This document shows positions 11,498-23,991 of a stretch of 64,000 nucleotides of DNA, piece after piece. The notes under the pieces were generated by a model. The model was not told the origin of the DNA and did no database searches. It was given only the letters and a program-made list of their open reading frames with translations. The stretch spans positions 22,316,745 to 22,380,744 of the forward strand of contig CM075102.1 of assembly GCA_037576195.1 (NCBI GenBank), read 5' to 3'. Source of the stretch: Phytoseiulus persimilis. Taxonomy: Eukaryota; Arthropoda; Arachnida; Mesostigmata; Phytoseiidae. Position numbers and translations under genes: made by a program. The first letter of the stretch is position 1. Each line of letters begins with the position of its first letter.

Positions 11498-11854
11498 GTG
11501 TAGACGCCTCCTCCGTCTCGTTGCGCTTAGGAGCTCAAGAGGAATACCGTTAGTCGAGGAATGCAACGGAGCGGATATCGACGAGGTCGATTCATATCGA
11601 TATGAGTGCACTATTTTCCAGAACACTTCTGCCCCGTCTTAGCTGGACTTCATTGGAACTCGAAGCTTTGGCCTCGCTGCGAGGCCTTTCCGATGCATCC
11701 CGACGTACTGTACGACAGTGTAATGCAGATTGAGTCAGGCACGCGCTGGACCGCAGGGACCCTCGAGCTCCTTGCCAATGACCGACGGCAGGTTAATGAA
11801 CCTGTCCACCCTGTAGACAAATGCAGAGTTCGTTGCCTCCAGAAGAAATAGAAC

Positions 11855-11941
11855 TAGACATTATTTTCCGTAGCACGGAGTACGGCAACTCAATTTCCGT
11901 ACTGGGGCGGCCGTACTCCGTACTACGGAAAATGATGTCTA
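11855..11941. mobile_element. 87-bp palindromic hAT MITE (TAGACAT ends)
   Basis: The element starts TAGACATTATTTTCCG and ends CGGAAAATGATGTCTA. The interior is also nearly palindromic, with CGTACTCCGTACT-type repeats. Flanks are AATAGAAC (11847-11854) and CATAGAAC (11942-11949), matching at seven of eight positions. The same termini occur at 42479 and at 58297-59052. Confidence 0.85.
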
Positions 11942-11949
11942 CATAGAAC

Positions 11950-13635
11950 ACAGGAGTGCAAATATGTATCGGAATCCTGATTCTTGGATGATTTATGTAT
12001 CGAGCGCAGAACTCTCCTCATGTGGCTCTCCTCATTTCCAGCATGACCCATCCCGAGCACGAACTCATACGACGTTGACAATGCCTGAATGGAAAGGTTC
12101 TCTTTGGCTTCAGAGTGGAGGAGGCCCCTCTCCCATAAAGGCAGAAGCTGCTCTGATGGCGTTCTCTAATTTTTTTCTGATTTCGGTTATGTATCAGCTA
12201 GAAGACTTCGAGGGTTCCGACCTCGATTCTTCAAATGCGAGGAAGGGCCTGTGTGGAGATGAGAGGAGAATCTGCGCTGGGATCAATTCATTTTATGGTT
12301 TTATTGATCTCAGACTTTATATCCCCCCCCCCCGTATCAGGCGCGGTTCCCCTCCAGATCATCCCTCCTCTGCTTTTCGAATGAGTAGCTCCATCGCACT
12401 CCTTAGTTCTCCGCGATCCGTGCCGCCCCGGAGCCCTTTCATTTTCCTTTGTTCTCCTCCATCGAAGTGGTGTGGTGTGCATTCGAGATGTACGGGACTG
12501 TTCCTCCTCACCATGGTCGGCCATCTATCGGGAATAATTCATCTGACCTCGATAGAATACTGATTCAGTATTCTGAAACTTGCTCCAGGTTCACCTCGCT
12601 CCTAACGTTTTCTAGTTCAGTATAATCGATTCCATTGAATCCCAGATGACAAAGGGCGCAGCTATCCGATGAGAGCAGTCCTTGAAACAAGCTGCTATGC
12701 AATTAGAGTCGTAATCAATCACAGGAATGGAACGAGACCGCAAGGTCATCGATATGCAAACGAGCTTGGATCCTTTCTTTCTCAGTGGGATCAATCGATC
12801 GATTGACGAGCGTCTCGCTCGAGGCTACGGTCCGACGAAGGCTGGCGGATTCAACAATCACGCACACAAGCAGCCTAGATAATTATTCATTAACAGCTCT
12901 CGACGACCGCTTGTGAGCCTTTCCTTTTTGAAGGTCGCACCAGTTCATGAACAACGCTAATATATAGCGAGCGAGCGTGCTTGAAAAACGAGTATCAAAG
13001 CTGCAAAGGATCTCATGCCGGCCGCGATATTCTCTCGGTTATCTATTTTCCTTTTTGGTCAAGAAAGAATATCGCTTCGTCCAGCGCCTTGCTATGCTGA
13101 GAACAGTCCTCAGCAAGTCATTCGGTGACTGATTATGTCTCCAAGCTCCTCTGCCTCGTCGTCGTCGTGACAGGGATTTCGAGCCCTGACTCTGGAGATC
13201 GCTAATTGCGAGTTATGCCCTGCGACCCCGACGAGGGTCAACCTCTTGGCAGTTTCCTCCGTGCCATGAGGAGACCCGGGATTCTCCTACTCCTTGCGCC
13301 ATCCTCGACTCGGCCCGATCCTCACGCCTCTTTTCGAAGACCGGCGGAGCACTATGACCTCCTCGTCCTTCGTTTCCCTCCTTCGAGTACTATGAATGCC
13401 TCGTTCCGAGCTCAACCTACCCACTTTCCAGCTGTAACAGCTGGTATCAGCGAGATGAGCAAGCGAAGGGTGGCGAGCGAGCGACAGGGTAAACGCGCAC
13501 GGAGCTGACAGCAGCTCCTTGCTTGCCAACAAGAATTCCTCGCTCTCAGCTGAGCTAGCTAACCAGTCGCAGGCAATTAACTTAGAATACTTTATTAAAG
13601 CAATCTGCATAACAAATTTGACCCTCTTCCTGGAG
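11950..13635. other. No gene resolved
   Basis: A 199-codon frame at 11964-12563 (+) contains an 11-C run and shows no domain. I could not decide whether it is coding. Other frames are short. Confidence 0.35.
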
Positions 13636-13638
13636 CAC

Positions 13639-13674
13639 GGCGCGGCCTGGTCCTATAGAACGCCGGGCCGCGCC
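13639..13674. repeat. GC-rich hairpin
   Basis: Arms GGCGCGGCCTGG and CCGGGCCGCGCC are separated by 12 bases and form a near-perfect 12-bp stem. The function is unknown; it could be a relic of a small inverted-repeat element. Confidence 0.6.
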
Positions 13675-16505
13675 ATCTTATAATACACGGTGCTGTGGCC
13701 TGAGCAAGAACGCGCATCCGCAGTCGGCTGCTCGTTCTTACCCGCGTGCATGGTTACGTGCAGGATGTTTCGTTCGTCGGACAACCGATGTTTCGTTGCT
13801 CGCCTATTTGAGGCAGGTAATATGCTGGTCTGAGGACGAGACAGGTAATATGCCGGTGCTCACACCCATTGGTTCGAAGGCGGTGGTGTTGTTGATACGG
13901 AGCTAGAATTCCCCCTTGCGTACATCGCCTTCCAGGACATGTCCATGGATCGATTCGGGCTGAACGAATCCGTCAACGGGTAGAACATGGGCCCTGAACT
14001 TCAAACTAATCGAATGCGAGCACTCAAGCGAACTCAGAGCAGTCACAGCGTCCGATAGCCGTTGCGACATCGGAACTCCTCGGCAAGGACGACTGACAGG
14101 AGCTTTCCGCGACTCAAGATTGGCCAACTAGCCAACCCCTAAAACCTTACTCCCAACCCCTACGCTACCAAGCCGGTAGTCTGACCGAATCGCTCGCTGA
14201 CAGGCCGAGACGAGAGACAACGGCCCGACATCCGTTCAAAGTTAGCCATTCAAGCGGAGCCCACTGGGAGAAGGTCCCTCCGAAGAGCCCGATTGCACTC
14301 TCTCCTCGAGTCGACACACCTTTCCGTTGGAGACGTGACTCTATGTGTGTCAATGGGCGCCCAACGGAGGAAAACGGGAACCGGGGAAATCTCCCTCGCT
14401 CGAGGCCGGAAACCCTCCGCCACCACCGACCGTCAACTGCCGGCGAGTCTTCTCCCACCCCATGCAGAGAAAAGACTGACGCCTCTGAATCTTGAAAAAC
14501 AAACGTTCAAGGAACTTCTACGCTCAGTGATCTCCCGACGAGCCCCCCTGCTCCCCGCCTGCTCGAACCTCGATGTTCGCATCGGCCAGATCATGTCACC
14601 AATAAGCAGTTCTCTGAGCACCAAGACTGTTTTCTGGAAAACACGCGTTGTGCATGCAAACTGTTTCAGGATTCTCGGTGAAAGGCGGGCAAGACACGAT
14701 GGAGATTATCAGCGGTAACGTTCATTCTATAATAAATCAATATTTCTGCGGACTCCAGGTCGTGTTGGAGCAGACAGAGCTGTTAGCGGGAGCCATCATG
14801 GAATGATTATGGCAAGCCCGATACCGCTTTGCTCAGCATCGTTGCATGCTCAAGTGACCGAGGTAGCGCTCCAGACGTCTCCAGTTGTGTGGAGAAAAGC
14901 TGCTGGCTAGGCCGATACAGGATGGGCGCGAACTACGGGCTCCACTGAATGGATCGGGATCCGCGGTCGGGCTCTGCGTCCCGCAAAAAAGGTCGCCACT
15001 GTTTTTTCTTGCCGCCCATGCGGCATCATCGGGAGTGGGGACTCCACGCCAATGATTCCCTGGAGAATATCTCAAGGAGCTTCTGCTAACAAGCCAGGCG
15101 CTGAATTCTCTTGGTTCACTCTAACTCTTTCGAAAATAACCTCGGGACCCGGATGCCTTCCTTGACAACGCGTCGAATCAGAACGACGGATAATCTTCAT
15201 GTGATGAAGTCAGTTGCGATCAAACGCCCTCGTCCATTCTATTTCGTAAATTGGTGAGACTCTGGCTGTTAACGAGAACGCGATCGACGCAGACAATCGG
15301 ATATCAGACAGAAGCCGAAAGGGGAAACACGAAGGTCGCCGATATGGCAGAGAGCTTCGTAGAAATAACAGCTTGTATTGCAGAAGACCGGTTGAAGTCT
15401 AAAGACGGACGCGAATCGCTGGGCAGTCGACAAGACTCGGAGAGTGACCTTCGTTTCCAGTAGCTCAGGCAGAAAGACTCCGCATCGGCATGCCCTTCGC
15501 AAAAATCCGGCGGTCTATTGCAGTCCTCAAAGCCGAAACCAACGAGACTGAATACCGGCTCTCGCGTTCGCATCGCTCGAGACAAAGCGAGAAAGTCCGA
15601 ATCGGCTGTGCGCACCGAATGCAAAGCACGGGACTCTGAAATTTCTTATGACTGACTTCAATCTTTGAAAATCCGAGGCGCTGATTCGGACACCCGACAC
15701 AGCTTGCATCGCGCCACTTCCAGGGTTGTGGATTGCTAATCTATTGGAGCCTGACCAGTGGACCGGACAGGTGGGGTTCGAATTCGGGGATAATTTTCAT
15801 CTCATAAATGCTGCATGCACGACCGCTCTTTCCCCAGACGGGGAGCTACTGCACGGGAGCCGCATGGATGAAAGCCTGTCAGGACGTGTGCTGCGAGCGA
15901 TAGCTTCAAGAACAGAATACCAATGGAATCGGAAGGAACGCTCATCACGCAGAGAGGGAACGGACAGATATTAAGACTGTTGAGAGCGGAAGCCATTTGT
16001 CATAGGTGGAAAACAGCTCTCGAGCTCACGAGGCAAAAACTTCTTCTTATTGACATCTGCTATTCAGAGCCATGCCACTCGACACGGGGGTTGTAAAAAC
16101 AATGGACTCGGCGAAGCTCCCCGAAGGTTATTCTCGCCAGCCTCCTATAGATCCTCCTGTGTTTACGGGTGACATAGCGCCAAGACAATCCCTCAGCTTC
16201 ACCTCACGTCGTCAGCTCGATACTTTCCGGACGACATCAGGATCGGGAACAGTGTTCGTCGTCGTCATGGAGGAACGCTGAAGCCAACCGCGGGGAGGCA
16301 CACTACTTTAGGAGTTCTAAAAAAATTGGTGCAGTTGACAAGAAGACTTTCGCTGTACAAGCTCTGCACATGGTCGATTTGCTGGAGACCAAGAAGTGGT
16401 GGGCAGTGGTTGACAGCTGCTGATGACGCTTGACAACGCTGGACAGTCACTGAAGGCCCCTTGACCTCCTCCTATCCTTCCCCGGCGCATCTCGTTGTTC
16501 GGGAG
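13675..16505. other. No gene resolved
   Basis: Moderate open frames occur on both strands, for example 14293-14718 (+). They overlap one another and show no recognisable motif or supported splice structure. Confidence 0.35.
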
Positions 16506-16775
16506 ATGAATAAGAAGACGGCGCAGCGGCCTGGAGCCGAAGCTCCAGTCACTGAGGAAACGTACGAACAAGCTATTATAGGATGCCGTTATTGGTCGCT
16601 GATCGATGCAGGGAGCGAGATGCACGGCGTCGGATTGCACGGGAACGGAGCCTGGACGAGAGAAAAACGAAGTGTCCGCGCCAAGCTAGCTAGGACGAGT
16701 GTTGTGGGGGAAATTCTTGTCTTCGGATCTTCCGACCTTGTTTTCCCGACATTAGAGTGGCGGCGGATTCCCTGA
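16506..16775 (+). CDS. Candidate small ORF or exon, unknown
   Basis: An ATG-initiated frame of 90 codons with mixed, protein-like composition: charged N-terminus, then an aromatic and Gly-rich middle. It ends just upstream of the candidate exon at 16807-16977, so the two could belong to one spliced gene, but I could not connect them. I recognise no family. Confidence 0.25.
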   Translation: MNKKTAQRPGAEAPVTEETYEQAIIGCRYWSLIDAGSEMHGVGLHGNGAWTREKRSVRAKLARTSVVGEILVFGSSDLVFPTLEWRRIP

Positions 16776-16806
16776 TTTGAATGTACCATCTCTCCCTCCC
16801 ATCCAG

Positions 16807-16977
16807 CGCATCGGTCTCGTTCGGAGCCTCTGTATGTAGAGATCGGCAGATTCTCGGCAGCCAAGAAACAGCTTGCACGCTGGAACGTTGAGAGAGCGAG
16901 GAAGCTGAAGAGAGACGAAATGAGAGTAGAGCGGGGAAGATCCGACGACCCCAAGGTCAGGCCTGTGATTAAGAAAG
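16807..16977 (+). CDS. Candidate internal exon, Lys/Arg-rich, unknown
   Basis: The stretch is bounded by a good acceptor (CTCCCTCCCATCCAG) and a GTGTGA donor. It stays open in one frame for 56 codons (2 + 168 + 1 bases). The peptide is highly charged, with KKQLARWNVERARK in the middle, which is typical of real coding sequence. Partner exons were not found and the family is unknown. Confidence 0.35.
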
Positions 16978-17633
16978 GTGTGAATGATAAACTGATTGAG
17001 ACTATGTGACGGCCCTATCGAGTGACATCCATCCCTGCATGCGCATCCATCCAAAGAAATGAACTTTGACCCCCTACCCAGCCTGTTCGATGAATAGCCC
17101 GCGAAAAATATCGACAACCCGCGTCGGCTGCGATCTTACCGAAGCAGTTTAACGGCGATTGATACAACGCTCTGTAACGAGAACGTCCTCTTGGTCTGAA
17201 CGGAGGAATCCTCTGAGACCCTTCGCTATTTATTGAGCCGATGATTCTCAGTGGTTTGACGCCGCGCATGGAAACCAGAATCTGCGGAAACCTCGATTTT
17301 GAAATCCTTCGAGTTTTGCCCCTCAGCATATTGGCTTGCCTAGTGGTGGGCGCTTCGAGGAGAGCGGGAGTCATGCGTCTCCGAGCGGGAATATTCCCGG
17401 GTATTCCCAGGGGGTACCAAGTCTCGGAATTCCCGAGTTCCGCTCCGGGCTGCTCTTCGGCTGCTTGTGCCCTCAGCTCTGCGAAAAAACGCTAAAATCG
17501 TGAGAGGATCTGTTAGGAATTTCCTGCGAAACCGCTAATGATGACCTAATTGGACGCGTCAATGGGAGCCGCACTTTGACGATTCCCTGTCAGAAAGGAG
17601 GGGTGTTCGACGGCGATTCCTTTGCGAACACAG

Positions 17634-17762
17634 TATGTTTACCGATATCGGATGACCGATGACCAGCGAACGGAGCTGAAACGAGACATCGACAAAGACG
17701 GCTGGAACTCCTTTGTCGACGAGTCGATCAGCGGTCTATTCAGTACTATGGGGTTATTGTGG
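17634..17762 (+). CDS. Candidate exon, unknown
   Basis: Bounded by a CAG acceptor and a GTAATC donor, this is exactly 43 codons in phase 0. The peptide is acidic and mixed (for example DDQRTELKRDIDKDGW), unlike random frames nearby. No family is recognised. It may belong to the same gene as 16807-16977, which is not shown. Confidence 0.3.
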
Positions 17763-18895
17763 GTAATCCGGCCATTCCTGAGCTCTACAGCATGGAACAA
17801 CGGAGGAGAGAACCTCGTCGTATTTCGGTGGTCTTCCACATGATCACCGAGAGAATTCGGCGAGAATGCTCCGCCCACCAATCACTGGGACAAACATACA
17901 GACTTCCTCGAGTTCGGAGTGAAGATGATTCCAGATAACAGAAAGATCAAACTCTCTAACAACGCCTCGTGTTCGGGAGCATGCTTGATGGACAGTCATT
18001 GGGGAAGGCTCAGCCCAAGAGGACGATAGGAACCATTCTTGAAGTACGAGCGTGAACGATGGGCACCAATATCTCGCTCGAAAAAAGGGCTGATATGGCC
18101 ATGCCAACCTGCGCATGCGGTGCACACCGGGCTTCGACCCGCTATTGCTCAAGTTATTACATCTTGCAGATCACGAAGCATGCACTTTGTCTCTTGATTG
18201 GATATGGTTCCCGTGGTTGTCCCAGGGAACGTCTCAAATTCCTCAGAGTGTTTGCTGAGCCATTCAGCGGAATTCCCTCGTCTCCGGATCTCTTGGACTT
18301 GTTGAGGAGAGCGCTCCCCTGAAATCCCCACTTGGAAAGCCACCACATGTCCCCCTGTTTAATTGATAACTGACGCATTGACATCAAACAGCGAAGCAAA
18401 TTTTTCGTCAGAGACATATTCCATCCCCGGCTCCCTCGTAGGGTTCCCACAGGACTACTCCGCCCGCGGGAGGATCGCCACTCAGGGAGACTTTCCTTCA
18501 AACCTTGACAGCCGAACTTTATGAGCCGTGAAAACCGTGAAACTCCATGGAATTCTTCATGGGCCGGGATCCATGGTTTCGTGATTACTCTACGCGAACA
18601 CCGCAATCACAGAAACCACAGTCATTCTCCGCATGCAGCGATTTTTTGGAATGACGGAAAGTCAGGATCACCAAAACGGTTCCTTATCGTCTTCAGAACT
18701 ACATCAACAATCAAATCAAAGTCCATAAAAATTCCCAGTGGTCATCCTTCCTTATGCTTGCGCGAGCATTATAAGTTCCACACCCTCCTTCTGCGCACAT
18801 GGGTCGAAGAATAAATGAGTGTTTTATTTCTGCAGTTCTCAATTCTTTCGCTGACAAGCCATTATGTATCCATCCATTCATCGATATGCAGGTGA
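17763..18895. other. No gene recognised
   Basis: Short, overlapping frames only. Confidence 0.4.
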
Positions 18896-18899
18896 GCTG

Positions 18900-19160
18900 A
18901 AACTGTGAGCTGACTTCCGACTCTTACCTTCCAACGCCCAACGCGTGACTCCCAACGCCTGACTGCTAACTCCCAAATTTTGACGCCCAATGCCTGATTA
19001 ATAACTCCTAACTTCCAATGCCCGACTTCTAACTTCTAACGCGTGATACTCGGCTCCTAATTCCTAACGACTGACTTCTAACTCGTAACTTCTAACGCCT
19101 AACATCCGACTCCTGGCTCCTAATTCCTAACGCCTGATGCCTTACTCCTAACGTCTAGGC
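18900..19160. repeat. Degenerate YTYCTAA heptamer tract
   Basis: The sequence is dominated by variants of a seven-base motif such as CTTCTAA, CTCCTAA and TTCCTAA. These are interspersed with CGCCTGA and GACT pieces, giving a strongly CT/A-biased strand. It resembles a decayed short tandem array. The canonical arthropod telomere repeat TTAGG is not present as a clean array. Confidence 0.65.
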
Positions 19161-22100
19161 TCCCTGCTTGTCGCGCGCTGCCCGTCCGGTGATTTGCCGG
19201 AGCGACGCGGTGGGATCGTGAGCGAATTCCTGGGGGAGGATCTACCAGTCTCCTGGATGACAACAATGGTGCAGTTTATATTGTAGATCGACTCAGGTTA
19301 TTGAACTTTTATCAGAAAGTCAAGCTGAACCCTCCGCGCTTCGCAGCGACTACAACGGTGACCGAAGGAAACTCCGCTGTTGTCAGCAGGTCCTAAGCCA
19401 TTTTGTCCCGCTTAGGGTAGCTCCCGTCGTTGAACAGTTCGAGACATGATACCATCACCACAGAGGAGCATGAACGCTTGTGGTACAGAAGAAACGCGGG
19501 GAAAGTCTCACGGAGGAAGTACGCGGGAGAGAAAAGTTGACCGTTCTCGAGTCGCGACTCTGATCTCATCTGAGATTTCTCTGACAATGAGATTGGCCGG
19601 TTTCACCGTGTGGCCGATGCGCAGCAAGAATCGGCGGCACAGTTTTTTCTTCTGTTTACTTGCTCGAATCTTGCCAGTCACCAATCAGGATACTCCCCGA
19701 CCCCAACAATCACCAAGTGGCCACTGGAAATTTCCAGGAACACGTGCGTGGAGGAGCGGCCTTGCGTACTGACGGACAGAGGTAGCTCCTTTGATTCTGG
19801 GGTTAGATCCGTGGATCGATGAGTAGTGAAGGACGGAAGCGAGCCCCCGGCGGATCCGGCTGTCACGGCTGGAGCCGACGAAGTTCTAGAGTTTAGGAGA
19901 AAGTTGAGATACTGGGATTCCATATTTAGTCCTAACTTGCTCTCAGAGAGACGACCGAGAGCTTGCAGAAGGAAGCATTTTACAGGGCCAGCCGTTCTCG
20001 TTTGTGCTGGACGTGGGCGCTTCCGCACTGTTGCGGTCTTCCGATGTCGGGAACGTTCCTCGTCCATCAATGCTGGACAGGCTGAGTTGCGCTGATGCTT
20101 GAAGTTGGCAACTCGATCGGAGTCCCAAGTGAGCGCCCCATACGTACGCTTTTGGAAAACTAATGCCCTATTCCAGGATATGGGTCCGCTACGAAGTTCC
20201 TCGCTGACTGAGGCCCCTATCAGAGAGAAATTTCCCAGGACCGATAACAGCGCAGAAGCCAGGCGGATGTCCTTATGATTCTGATTCTCTCTTGATGATT
20301 CGGACGTTCGCAGCAATTCAAAATATAAACGGCATTTCGGAGGTCAATTTTGCGATTATCGTCAATGCCCTGAAGTCTGGGAGATGTTGGACTTATCGTA
20401 TATGGGACTCATTAGATAGGGAGAATATCGTATGAGGGACCTATCAGATGATGTACTTATCTAGTGAGGCTCTGAAATACGGTCGGTTGTTGGTTCGCCG
20501 CGACATCCCTGCGTCCGCATAATCGGCAGCGGGCACTGAGCACCGGTTCCAGAGGCCCAAACCCGAGGCCGAACTCGTGGTTTCCACTGTGGTTGGAATG
20601 ACCCGAAATTGGTTCCGACTTGAATGGATTCAGGGAATCGTGTCGAATCTGAATCCGCCCGTTGAATCTGAGTCCGAATCTGCTCTTGTATCCAGTTTCT
20701 TGTGTGGGTTCGGGCCCGGATTCGTCAGAGAATATTTCAATCCGGATCCTTGAGTGACGAATCATGCCCATCTCTGCTTCGGAGACACTCCACAAGGTAC
20801 CTGACCTGGACATGAACTCCGTTCAGAAGGAATAACGAGCCGCTTTTAGCGCCTGCTGAAACGGCTGTCGTATGGAACTTGGCCGGCTCATGAAATCAGG
20901 ACTGGAAGCTCTGAGGACTTATTTCTCGATGTCTCTCCAGGCTTCGACAGTTGTGTCTGACCTCTTGGTCATGAGCTTGTGGGATGTTCGAGTTTGGTTC
21001 GAGCCACCGCTCGAGCAAGCGACTCTCTGAATCTGAAACCGACAATAACAATCTCTCAAGACCCTAAGGCCTTAATTTCGGGCGACGTTCGTGTTCCGTT
21101 CAGACGCCGTTCAAATTGCCGTTTGAAGGTCAATTAGAGCGTAACTCAAACGGGCGCTGGACGATGCTGAGAATCTTCTGTCGTCGAGTTACGGCATGTG
21201 CGTCTCTCGACAGCTTTGAGAGATCTTCAGCCCAATCGGCGCCTGAAGCTTCAGAGACTTCTGGTGAGTGTGAATTCATAGCGTGTGAGACGAGAGCTTT
21301 TTTGGTGAGCACCGTTGCATCTGCACCCGAGCGGATGGCAGTCTTCAGAATCGTGAGCGGACAGCTGAATTCTATCCGGAACACTTGCCGGATCTACTTT
21401 CAGCTATTGTTGCGGTCAATCCGCAATAATTCGTCGGTATTAGGATAAGCCACCTCAGAGGGAGGCCGGGGGACCATATTCCTATTGACTTCTGCTCAGG
21501 AGAAGAACTGTCCTGAAGCTTGAGAAAATGACTGCTCTCGTTCGCTTTGGACGGAGTAGTGGTGGGATATCAGAGGGTAGGGAGGTACGGTGGGAACATC
21601 ACCCGTGAGTTTGGCCAGCTTCTGTCAGGGGCTCGGGTATTCACTCGGGGGTTATCGAATCGACGGAGCAGGATGGCTCGCGAGAGCTAATGCAGACGTA
21701 AACAGTGTTTCCGCCAGGGACCGCTCAATCCGACCGAGCACACCCTCGCTGATGCGCGCACGCGCAGAACGCTAGAACCAGCTACCTACCCGAAGCCTTC
21801 AGACTCCGTTGGCAAGGACGGTGCATTTCCCACTCGAAATCTGGCTCATCACTCTCGGAATTTGAATGCCTCACTTTTCGCGCAGAGCAGCTGTGCTGGC
21901 TCCTCACTCTGCCAAATTCAACTAGCGGCAACCGGATTTCGCCCAACCTGAGTATCCGCGATTCGGATCCTAGTACTATCCAAGTTCCGTTACCTTGGGG
22001 TGTTCCATTACGAGAATGAGTGGGCTCAAAGAATGCCGCTTGTTTGCGTTGAGGATGCAAAGTATTCCTTGCACATGCACAGCGAAGTTTGTGCTTGGAA

Positions 22101-23480
22101 TTGGACCACCCAGAATAGTTCAACAGTCTGAGATGGTCTTCTCAATAATGTGTTCGATATATGCGGTCATATGTGCGATGGAGGGCTGAGTCGCCCCCAT
22201 ACCCGCTCTGTGTCCCATACTGTTTCTTATATGGGGCGAGGAGAGGAGTCATGTTGTTTCGCGGGAGAGAAAAGGAGTATCCGAACCTAAGCACGGCTAA
22301 ATTCCAACCAAATCCAGTACGCAAGCTGGTGTTCCGGATATCTGCTGCCGATGGAGGAGAGCTCCGGAGAGTTCGTCCCGTGTTTCGAGATAGCTTTTGG
22401 ATTCCCTGTGTCGAGTGCCTCGTGGGAGAGGAACATCAGCTTCCTGCGAAGGATTCGCTTGCTGATACTTGCGCAATTTAGTTTGGCTGATCATCCGTCA
22501 ACCATGGTGGAAGCCTTGGGTAGAGTGGTTATGAGGAGCAGAGAATTTCTATCCCCATTCTCATGGTAACGAAGTCATGTCAACGCAGTTCCGGCCATGG
22601 GTGGCAGACCTTGACCCGAATAGTGAAGGTTAGGGAGACACTTGATTCATGGTATCAGACTCCCGCAGTATCGAGCGGGACTGTGGCTCAGTCTCCATCA
22701 CGCAACCTGATCCCCACAAAAAAACAGCAGGTGGTGCACCATGGCTCGAGAGACATGGCCAAAAACAGCGGTAAGAAAACTGTTGGTCGCATGGGTTGCA
22801 TGGGTCGAATGCATGCGCGGTTCGAGTTCCGTTCGAATCTCGTTTCAGTGCCATTCGAACGACCCGTTCTTGCTTCCAAACGGTACTCTCGTGAAGGCCC
22901 TGACCGATCCGCCCACGAGGTATCGATTCACAGCGCGAACAGAATTCCTCGGTCTCGTTTGGTTTGAGCCGTTTCTCCGCGGAGCTGATAGGTCTGTTCA
23001 TCACAAAATGCTATTTAAAGCTAATTTTCCTGAACTTCACACTCGGGGTGCCTCGAGCCCTCCCGCCGGCTCGGACTCTCACAGAGATCGACTCCGAAAC
23101 GGAAGACTTTGGAGCGTCTCGTGGGGAAGGAAGCGCGGATCATGTGAGGCGGAATGTTCTTCGCTCTTCGCCACCCATCAGGCACAAGGCCTATATTTCC
23201 ACAGCTCTAGAGTGGCCTACAACGACCTTCGATACTGTCCCGCTCGGAGAACTTGGCTCCGCATGACACGGAGCTCTCAGTAGTCCTGCGGTAAGTCTGC
23301 AAGTCCACATGCTCACAAATTCTCGCGAAATAGAGATAAAACAGGAGGAAAATGATGAAAATCCGGGAGATCGATAGGAAAGGAATAAAATCGGGGTCGA
23401 GTTCAGTAGCTGAACCAAAAGTTCCGTAGGCTTACGTCCCATATCGATCTCATCAACGAACGGTCTCAGGGAAGCGAGCC
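19161..23480. other. No gene resolved; one open segment ending in a donor at 19395
   Basis: A frame from about 19230 to 19394 (+) ends at a possible donor (AGCAG then GTCCTA). It carries a peptide pattern faintly like exon 4 of the group-7 allergen-like genes, but no neighbouring exons were found. A 212-codon minus frame (19678-20316) and a 180-codon plus frame (22741-23283) overlap other frames and show no domain. Confidence 0.3.
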
Positions 23481-23486
23481 GCTGAC

Positions 23487-23837
23487 GGGTAGCGGCAAAT
23501 CGAATGATGTGTACTCCTCGACAGTGGCGCAAATCCTAACTCTCGACTTGCAGCACAACACGGCTGAAACGTAAGCCCATATTGGAAGAAGAGCGGGAAC
23601 GTTTGAGAGCTTCGGGATCTACGACCCCGCGTTGAGCCAACCTGGGTCGCGACGTCATTGTTGAGGCAAATTTTTTCCTCGAGCTATGCATACATGGTGT
23701 ACCCGTCGCGAGCTTGTGGCACCTGAGTGCGCGAAGATTGCATCCATTATAAAATTCGGGAGCCTCTGGCCAAGGACCCGGTTCGGAATTAATTTGATGG
23801 TATGAACATCGAGTTCAGTTGTTGCGACGGCGGGCAC
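23487..23837 (-). CDS. Candidate two-exon gene fragment, unknown
   Basis: On the minus strand an open segment ends at a GTGCCA donor (exon end about 23723). A second exon runs from 23563 to 23487, between a CGTTTCAG acceptor and a GTCAGC donor. The phases agree (1 base + 2 bases), giving a joined peptide with LPNFIMDAIF before the junction and VLCCKSRVRICATVEEY after it. The start codon and further exons were not found. The four cysteines suggest an extracellular protein, but this is speculative. Confidence 0.35.
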
Positions 23838-23991
23838 GGGAAAGATGACGAAGTCAGCGCATGAATTCTGGGCTAGATTATTGGGAGCATCGGCCTCATG
23901 ATCGTTTGGTTCTTCTCACAGCAACAACGACGGAGATACACCTGAAAAGAAGGAGATGCCCTTCCTCTTGGAGCCCACACCCTCGAAGCCC

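Noticed and set aside
11964-12563. 199-codon plus-strand frame
   Set aside because: It contains an 11-C run and Ser/Pro-rich random-looking sequence. I found no domain, no supported start, and an overlapping minus frame.
16506-16775. Retroviral-type protease, from a DAGSE peptide
   Set aside because: The context lacks other protease or retroelement motifs, and the short match is not diagnostic.
18900-19160. Interstitial telomere array
   Set aside because: The motif is a degenerate heptamer and not the expected TTAGG. Clean tandem copies are absent.
19230-19394. Third group-7 allergen-like gene
   Set aside because: Only one exon-like piece with faint similarity was seen. No neighbouring exons or C-terminal signature were found nearby.
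19678-20316. 212-codon minus-strand frame
   Set aside because: No domain, splice site or start support. Plus-strand frames overlap it, and length alone is not convincing in GC-rich DNA.
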